Shown one piece after another: positions 14,577-18,061 of a stretch of 18,061 bases of DNA; position 1 is the first letter of the stretch, and each line of letters opens with the position of its first letter. The position numbers and the translations under genes are program-made. Source of the stretch: JAJXTN01 sp038230895 (GTDB taxonomy: Bacteria; Patescibacteriota; Saccharimonadia; Saccharimonadales; UBA4665). The stretch is taken from the NCBI GenBank assembly GCA_038230895.1, contig JBBRMJ010000014.1, forward strand, positions 1-18,061, in the 5' to 3' direction. The notes under the pieces are model-generated. The model was not told where the DNA came from. It was given only the letters and a program-made list of their open reading frames with translations, and did no database searches.

Positions 14577-15196
14577 ACGAACAGGTAATTCCGGATAATT
14601 CGATGACCTTGTCATCCTACGAAGCTCATATTGAGGAATATCTTGCTGGGACACCCCAAGAAGTGACTGGACACGTAAAAGCTTGGATTGACGCAGCTGT
14701 CGCAGAGATGCCGTCGAACGGATCTGTTCTTGAGTTAGGCAGTGCATTTGGACGAGATGCGGCATATTTAGAATCTTTGGGATGCCAAGTTGACCGAACG
14801 GACGCCACTGAAGGTTTTGTAAAACTGCTGCAAAAATTGGGCCACACAGCGAGAGTTCTGAATGCACTGTCTGATGATTATGGTGGGCCGTATGGCATGA
14901 TCTTTGCTGATGCTGTGTTGTTGCACTTCACGCCTGTCGAAACAGCCACTGTACTAAACAAGGCCTACGAAAGCCTGTCTCAAGATGGCATTTTAGCGTT
15001 TACCGTTAAAAAAGGTAATGGTCAGGTGTGGTCTGACGAAAAGCTCAATGCCCCCCGCTATTTTTATTACTGGCAGCCCGATGATTTACGAGTATTGATT
15101 AATAATGCTCATTTTGAACATATAGAAATTGGTGAAGCAGCAAGCAATGAAACTGAGTGGCTGATGGTGACTGCTAAGAAAGTGGCTGGATTGTAG
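14573..15196 (+). CDS. Class I SAM-dependent methyltransferase
   Basis: The 207-residue product has a Rossmann methyltransferase core. Motif I is VLELGSAFGRDAAYLESLG (52-70), where the acidic residue E54 and glycines G56 and G60 would bind S-adenosylmethionine. The second strand ends at VDRTDAT (73-79). HTARVLNALSDDYGGPYGMI leads to the motif IV region FADAVLLHFTPVETATVL, followed by SLSQDGILAFTVKKGNG, the strand 5 segment of small-molecule methyltransferases. It resembles the broad methyltransferase_11/25-type group, and the substrate cannot be inferred. There is no membrane segment or RNA-binding extra domain. The ATG overlaps the Nudix stop in ATGA, so the two are expected to be translated together from the polA transcript. 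The stop at 15194-15196 is followed by a gap of 76 bases with no terminator. Confidence 0.87.
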   Translation: MNEQVIPDNSMTLSSYEAHIEEYLAGTPQEVTGHVKAWIDAAVAEMPSNGSVLELGSAFGRDAAYLESLGCQVDRTDATEGFVKLLQKLGHTARVLNALSDDYGGPYGMIFADAVLLHFTPVETATVLNKAYESLSQDGILAFTVKKGNGQVWSDEKLNAPRYFYYWQPDDLRVLINNAHFEHIEIGEAASNETEWLMVTAKKVAGL

Positions 15197-15220
15197 TCGC
15201 AATTCTTACAGACGATTACG

Positions 15221-15232
15221 CTCAAGCTTGAG
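15221..15232. repeat. 12-bp perfect palindrome upstream of a small gene
   Basis: ctcaagcttgag is its own reverse complement. With no loop it is more like a dimeric protein binding site than an RNA hairpin. It lies 41 bases before ATG 15273. A possible -35-like ttgaga overlaps its right end, but I could not find a matching -10 box. Confidence 0.4.
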
Positions 15233-15261
15233 ATGATTGTCATACGTAAGTGTGTATGAAA

Positions 15262-15268
15262 GAGGGGG
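15262..15268 (+). promoter_or_regulatory. Shine-Dalgarno site deciding the start at 15273
   Basis: gaggggg (15262-15268) lies immediately before ATG 15273 at normal spacing (GAGG core to ATG, seven bases). It favours this ATG over the ATG at 15237. Confidence 0.6.
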
Positions 15269-15272
15269 TTAC

Positions 15273-15623
15273 ATGGTTGGCGAAATAACGAGAGATATAA
15301 CGCAAACAGATGGCGGCGGCGACAGGGAACCACCTGAAATCCGATTCAGAGGATCGAACGATGACGATGAAGTCTATCATACACAGCAGGAACACGATGA
15401 CGCGGCATTCGAAGCTATACGCCTCCGTATGGCTGAAGAAGCTGTAGGTCTGTCACCAGTTGGTATGCATTTCGGTACACTCACGGTTGACCATCAACTC
15501 CGGGTACAAAGAGCTGCTGGAGTTGCAGCATCTCTCGCATTGTCGATTGAAGAAGTTAACTCGAGGTTTATGACTATGACCAAGGGCGTGAACGAAGATA
15601 TCACGTGGTCAACGCTGAACTGA
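15273..15623 (+). CDS. Small hypothetical acidic protein, 116 aa
   Basis: I do not recognise a family. The N-terminal half is very acidic and glycine-rich (for example TDGGGDREPPE, then GSNDDDEVYHTQQEHDDA) and probably disordered. The second half has predicted helices, AAFEAIRLRMAEEAVGL and LRVQRAAGVAASLALSIEEV. There is no signal peptide, membrane helix or cysteine. An ATG at 15237 would add 12 residues, but the clear Shine-Dalgarno site just before ATG 15273 supports the shorter form. This is one of few genes here with a good Shine-Dalgarno sequence and no obvious -10 box next to the start, so it may be read from the polA operon or from a promoter I could not locate. It converges on a membrane protein gene, 21 bases away. 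Confidence 0.6.
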   Translation: MVGEITRDITQTDGGGDREPPEIRFRGSNDDDEVYHTQQEHDDAAFEAIRLRMAEEAVGLSPVGMHFGTLTVDHQLRVQRAAGVAASLALSIEEVNSRFMTMTKGVNEDITWSTLN

Positions 15624-15644
15624 GATCGGTCTATTATTTATTGA

Positions 15645-16100
15645 CTATTTTTCTTTAACCGAGACTTTGTTAGTGCGAATTCGTTGGTGGCTACGAACTA
15701 CTAAACGAGCACCGTCAGCTTTTATGAGCCGCGAGGCAAGGACTATGACCCAAATAGCTAGTACACAGTCCACAATACTGGTCAGTAGGCCTAGGGCATC
15801 GATGTGATGGCGGGCATTGAAGAGGGCAATCAGGAAAATCAGAGCTTCGGCGGCTATTAAGGCCTGGGCAAGCCGTTTACTCCGGCGCTCTTGGGCGGCG
15901 AAACCGAGAATCCAGACGAAGCCAAACCACAGCGCTATCAAGATGAAGAAGACGATTGAGGTGAACGAGTTGACCACACAATTACCGATACCCGTTCGGC
16001 AGCCAGTGACAATTGATACCAGACCAGTGCCAACATTTAACACAGTCAAGGTGACAAATTGGATAAGGGTGGCAATACCAGTTTCGTATCGTAATTTCAT
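15645..16100 (-). CDS. Four-helix integral membrane protein of unknown function, 151 aa
   Basis: The function is unknown. Four hydrophobic segments are visible at about residues 8-32, 44-68, 76-97 and 101-127, including SIVFFILIALWFGFVWILGF and TSIVDCVLAIWVIVLA. The short loops contain arginines and lysines (QERRSKRLAQ between helices 2 and 3), which would place that loop inside the cell. Three cysteines are present, two of them (CRTGIGNC) bracketing a short loop between helices 1 and 2 that would face outside and could form a disulfide. The C-terminal tail is strongly basic and cytoplasmic. The start is supported by an extended -10 box whose end lies eight bases before the ATG. It diverges from another membrane-anchored unknown gene, but I see no shared domain. 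Confidence 0.72.
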   Translation of the reverse strand: MKLRYETGIATLIQFVTLTVLNVGTGLVSIVTGCRTGIGNCVVNSFTSIVFFILIALWFGFVWILGFAAQERRSKRLAQALIAAEALIFLIALFNARHHIDALGLLTSIVDCVLAIWVIVLASRLIKADGARLVVRSHQRIRTNKVSVKEK

Positions 16101-16108
16101 CGCTATCC

Positions 16109-16117
16109 ATTATGGCA
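16109..16117 (-). promoter_or_regulatory. Extended -10 promoter of the four-helix membrane protein gene
   Basis: On the minus strand TGC is followed by CATAAT (5 of 6), with eight bases to the ATG at 16100. The TG motif may compensate for the lack of a -35 box. Predicted leaderless. Confidence 0.45.
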
Positions 16118-16190
16118 CCAATCTGGTTTTGCGAGCGGACAAAATAGCTTAATACCTAGACGATGTTGGAATGAAAAACAGGGAAGGGCC

Positions 16191-16222
16191 TTGCAAAATA
16201 AGCTTATACGTGTTAGTATATA
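16191..16222 (+). promoter_or_regulatory. Possible promoter of the membrane-anchored gene at 16235
   Basis: ttgcaa (16191-16196) with tagtat (16214-16219, 17-bp spacer) or, less well spaced, tatata (16217-16222). The leader would be 10 bases or less. The -35 sequence is the same as that before the gene at 557. The choice of -10 is uncertain. Confidence 0.3.
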
Positions 16223-16234
16223 CATGAACAGACT

Positions 16235-16810
16235 ATGAGAAACGACTACACACGCTATTTCTTCGGTTTTTTGGTAGCCATTGGCCTAATTATCCTGGTC
16301 ATTTACTTGCTATTTCAAGGTGGTGGAACGACCACCAAGAAAGTACCCAACACACCCAAGGCTCTTACCAGTTTCTCGAATACTGACACCGTTGTTCGTC
16401 TTACTATCGATGGTCCAGTCACCGCACCTGTTAACCACCGGAAAGTTGAAGTTACCGTTGGTCGAGACCAGGCCACATACCAGCTCTTCGAGGGTTACGA
16501 CGGTACTATTATGAATAGCCAGAGTTTCGAGAACACTCAGAACAGTTATAGCGTCTTCTTGCATGCTTTGTCACACGCTGGATTTACGAGAGGTACCACC
16601 GAGACTAGCCTGCGAGATTCAGCTGGCTATTGTCCAGCCGGTCGAGTCTACTCTTTCGAGGTTATCCAAGATGGCAAAGATCTGGAGAATTTCTGGGCAA
16701 CTACTTGTGGCAACCCCAAGACCTATGCAGGTAGCATCAGCACGACCCTGTCACTGTTTAGAGCTCAGATTCCGCATTTTGATATTCTGACCCGCGACGT
16801 CAGCTACTAG
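16235..16810 (+). CDS. Membrane-anchored extracytoplasmic hypothetical protein, 191 aa
   Basis: The function is unknown. A single hydrophobic helix at about 9-28 (YFFGFLVAIGLIILVIYLLF) follows a short charged N-terminus, so the rest should lie outside the membrane, tethered by a glycine- and threonine-rich linker. The outer part (about 45-191) looks beta-rich, with alternating hydrophobic strands such as VVRLTIDGPV and KVEVTVGRDQATYQLFEG. Exactly two cysteines, C133 and C158, lie in this region (GYCPAG and TTCGNP) and could form a disulfide. There is no lipobox, so it is an N-terminal anchor rather than a lipoprotein. The layout matches the other membrane-anchored unknown here (1920-2570) in general design but not in sequence. 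It converges with the DciA-like gene, five bases apart. Confidence 0.72.
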   Translation: MRNDYTRYFFGFLVAIGLIILVIYLLFQGGGTTTKKVPNTPKALTSFSNTDTVVRLTIDGPVTAPVNHRKVEVTVGRDQATYQLFEGYDGTIMNSQSFENTQNSYSVFLHALSHAGFTRGTTETSLRDSAGYCPAGRVYSFEVIQDGKDLENFWATTCGNPKTYAGSISTTLSLFRAQIPHFDILTRDVSY

Positions 16811-16815
16811 TCCTC

Positions 16816-17052
16816 TTAACTGATTCGAAACAACAGCCGCTTGTCAGTTTGGCAGAGCTGTTTGATATCGGTGGTCCGCAGTCGGAGCGTGTTAGCCAGG
16901 GCAGCGCTGTTGCTCGTGATAGCGATGTCACGCTCACGAACGACTACTTCGACCGTTGCCCTGAACTCACGCAGTACATAGTCTTTGATCAATGCGATCT
17001 CCGGCGGTTCGTCGAAGTCTTTGCGGCCCAAAATACTACCTAAACTATCCAT
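16816..17052 (-). CDS. Short DUF721/DciA-like protein, 78 aa
   Basis: The segment RDIAITSNSAALANTLRLR (from about residue 41) followed by DIKQLCQTDKRLLFRIS matches the pattern of the DUF721 domain of DciA: an alternating strand, an S-x-A-LA-x-x-L helix, then a final strand ending in a basic-hydrophobic segment. DciA is the ancestral loader or partner of the replicative helicase DnaB. If the assignment is right, this is a minimal version: about 30 N-terminal residues (MDSLGSILGRKDFDEPPEI) and the KH-like domain, with no extra tail. A TATACT box ends six bases before the ATG, supporting the gene and its leaderless start. The overlapping plus-strand reading frame at 16849-17043 lacks any start signal. 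Recognition is by pattern only, so confidence is moderate. Confidence 0.6.
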   Translation of the reverse strand: MDSLGSILGRKDFDEPPEIALIKDYVLREFRATVEVVVRERDIAITSNSAALANTLRLRTTDIKQLCQTDKRLLFRIS

Positions 17053-17058
17053 GCTACC

Positions 17059-17064
17059 AGTATA
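17059..17064 (-). promoter_or_regulatory. -10 box of the DciA-like gene, predicted leaderless
   Basis: TATACT on the minus strand (5 of 6), six bases before the ATG at 17052. It would place the start of transcription on the A of the ATG. Confidence 0.5.
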
Positions 17065-17077
17065 ACGGGTTCGGGGT

Positions 17078-17105
17078 TTGACAGATACGCCAACAGTGTC
17101 ATAAT
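17078..17105 (+). promoter_or_regulatory. Possible upstream tandem promoter of the gene at 17188
   Basis: TTGACA (17078-17083), 16-bp spacer and CATAAT (17100-17105, 5 of 6). The -10 box touches the -35 box of the downstream promoter, so the two would compete. Confidence 0.4.
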
Positions 17106-17133
17106 TGACAAATTTGACAGAAGGGTATATAAT
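17105..17133 (+). promoter_or_regulatory. Full-consensus sigma-70 promoter of the gene at 17188
   Basis: TTGACA (17105-17110), 17-bp spacer and TATAAT (17128-17133): both hexamers and the spacing are consensus. A further TTGACA lies inside the spacer (17114-17119). Predicted start near 17140 gives a leader of about 48 bases with no Shine-Dalgarno sequence. Confidence 0.75.
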
Positions 17134-17187
17134 CCAGGATGACTATTAATACTAAACAAAAATAGCGAAGCCTTCAAACACAACACC

Positions 17188-17631
17188 ATGCGTATATTAC
17201 ATTTCAACGGCGAATCAGACCTCGAGATTTTTCCTGACAATCAAGAAGATGCCAACACATTTCTCTATGCAGCAGCAGCACACGAGCGCAAGACACCAGA
17301 ACAGAGCGCATTGTTAATCAACATTGCCCGTGCGGTTAACGAATCAAGACATACTAGGGGAGGACTAAGTCAGCTGGATCGCGCCATGCAGGATGCTCGG
17401 ATTACAAATGCTGGAGACGAGACAGCTGCACCCGAGTATGGATTCAAAGGCGATGAGGCGACTTTCATATTTGAGTCTTTGCACGAGCTCGCTGAGTATA
17501 AGGGAAGTCATCACATTGCCCGAAGCCGTGCAGCTCAGCTGATGTTACAGAATGCCTACGAAACACCCGCCATTGAACCACAGCCTCAAACATCAGCTGA
17601 CAACCACCAAGCTGGTTTCATCCGAATATAA
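17188..17631 (+). CDS. Hypothetical soluble protein, 147 aa
   Basis: I do not recognise a family. The product opens with a beta-like stretch, MRILHFNGESDLEIFPD, and is then mainly helical (ANTFLYAAAAHERK, then SALLINIARAVNE and ATFIFESLHELAEY). The C-terminal 25 residues are proline-, glutamine- and threonine-rich and probably disordered. There is no signal peptide, membrane helix or cysteine. The gene has the best promoter in the window, a full consensus TTGACA-17-TATAAT with a possible second promoter just upstream, yet its leader of about 48 bases has no Shine-Dalgarno sequence and is low in G. It is divergent from the DciA-like gene. Strong transcription of an unknown small protein makes it a good candidate for closer study, but no role can be assigned. 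Confidence 0.68.
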   Translation: MRILHFNGESDLEIFPDNQEDANTFLYAAAAHERKTPEQSALLINIARAVNESRHTRGGLSQLDRAMQDARITNAGDETAAPEYGFKGDEATFIFESLHELAEYKGSHHIARSRAAQLMLQNAYETPAIEPQPQTSADNHQAGFIRI

Positions 17632-17671
17632 CTCGATAGGAATTTCGCTGCGGGTTGTCCACGATCCTTGC

Positions 17672-17677
17672 TAGAAT
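17672..17677 (+). promoter_or_regulatory. -10 box of fpg, predicted leaderless
   Basis: TAGAAT (17672-17677, 5 of 6) lies seven bases before ATG 17685. No good -35 box was seen. Confidence 0.45.
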
Positions 17678-17684
17678 AAGGTAA

Positions 17685-18061
17685 ATGCCAGAGTTGCCAG
17701 AGGTTGAGACGGTTCGAATTGGGTTGGAGCGCTTATTGCCGGGTCGGGTCGTGTCCGATGTTATATTTGATTGGCCGAAGTCATTTCCCAATGCGCCGGT
17801 TGATGTGCAGCAATTTCTGATTGGTTCCGAAGTGACCGAAGTAAAACGGCGGGCCAAAGTGTTATTAATTGAGCTCAATAGCAATCACACGCTGGTTATC
17901 CATCTGAAGATGACTGGCCAATTGGTCTTCAGGAGTTCGACGGAAAAGTTCGGTGCTGGTCACCCCAATCAGTCACTGGTCGGGCAATTACCAGATAAAT
18001 CGACTCGTGTGACACTATCATTTGAAGACAGCAGCAAATTATTCTTCAATGATCAGCGCAA
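17685..18061 (+). CDS. mutM: Formamidopyrimidine-DNA glycosylase, 3'-truncated by window edge
   Basis: The frame is open from ATG 17685 to the window end, giving 125 residues of a protein usually near 270-300. The N-terminus MPELPEVETVR is diagnostic: after removal of Met, P2 is the catalytic nucleophile for the glycosylase/lyase reaction and E3 the acid. KRRAKVLLIEL supplies the conserved lysine (K58) that contacts the backbone around the damaged base, and VIHLKMTGQLVF contains the conserved HLxMTG segment. RVTLSFEDSSKLFFNDQR matches the following family strand. The enzyme removes 8-oxoguanine and formamidopyrimidines and cuts the resulting abasic site. The H2TH and zinc-finger parts lie beyond the window. 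A TAGAAT box ends seven bases before the ATG, with no Shine-Dalgarno sequence. The alternative symbol is fpg. Confidence 0.96.
   Translation, partial: MPELPEVETVRIGLERLLPGRVVSDVIFDWPKSFPNAPVDVQQFLIGSEVTEVKRRAKVLLIELNSNHTLVIHLKMTGQLVFRSSTEKFGAGHPNQSLVGQLPDKSTRVTLSFEDSSKLFFNDQR

Noticed and set aside
16849..17043. Plus-strand open frame of 64 codons
   Set aside because: It lies opposite the DciA-like gene, has no -10 box or Shine-Dalgarno sequence near its start and no recognisable motif.
1..18061. CRISPR array, tRNA, transposase or phage genes
   Set aside because: No regularly spaced repeats, cloverleaf-like segments or recognisable mobile-element proteins were seen on either strand.
1..18061. 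Recoded TGA (genetic code 25)
   Set aside because: TGA ends the Nudix gene in a normal ATGA overlap and ends the small gene at 15623, and conserved genes have no in-frame TGA.

Overview
The window reads as a compact bacterial chromosome segment with nearly continuous housekeeping and small uncharacterised genes. No gap without a gene reaches 300 bases; the largest are about 115 to 136 bases. I see no tRNA, rRNA, insertion sequence, prophage or CRISPR array. Mid-range base composition, short or overlapping gene boundaries, several single-helix membrane-anchored unknown proteins and the style of the DnaG, sigma factor, PolA and Fpg proteins suggest a Candidate Phyla Radiation bacterium, most likely Saccharibacteria (TM7). 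This is an inference from remembered family resemblance, not a search. TGA is used as a normal stop, which argues against the recoded SR1/Gracilibacteria lineages.

Layout. 1-420 is the 3' part of an FMN reductase-type flavoprotein, followed by a very stable stem-loop. 557-802 is a tiny unknown gene, then oligoribonuclease (851-1429) and a YjbR/MmcQ-family protein (1467-1802). A membrane-anchored unknown protein (1920-2570, minus) diverges from a DHA2-type drug exporter (2700-4202). An unknown 166-residue protein follows (4286-4786).

The central information-processing block is DNA primase dnaG (4845-6785), overlapping the primary sigma factor rpoD (6763-7890) and directly abutting a P-loop nucleotide kinase-like gene (7891-8481). 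This is the dnaG-rpoD core of the macromolecular synthesis operon. Convergent to it, with an 11-base overlap, is a P2-type cation ATPase (8471-11281, minus). Divergent from the ATPase is polA (11365-14016), translationally coupled to a Nudix hydrolase (14016-14576) and a SAM-dependent methyltransferase (14573-15196).

The last part has four unknown or small genes, a probable mini DciA/DUF721 protein (16816-17052, minus) and the 5' part of fpg/mutM (17685 to the window end). Replication and repair are therefore strongly represented: primase, DNA polymerase I, a possible helicase-loader homologue and formamidopyrimidine-DNA glycosylase.

Two things stand out. First, DnaG keeps the fold residues of its N-terminal zinc ribbon but has lost all four metal ligands, and PolA has a dead proofreading domain and an altered motif C. 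Second, most transcription units have a TATAAT-like -10 box only 6 to 10 bases before the start codon, predicting leaderless mRNAs, while genes inside operons more often have Shine-Dalgarno sequences. The sigma factor encoded here retains the residues expected to read these boxes. I did not find a convincing new multi-gene defence or mobile system.
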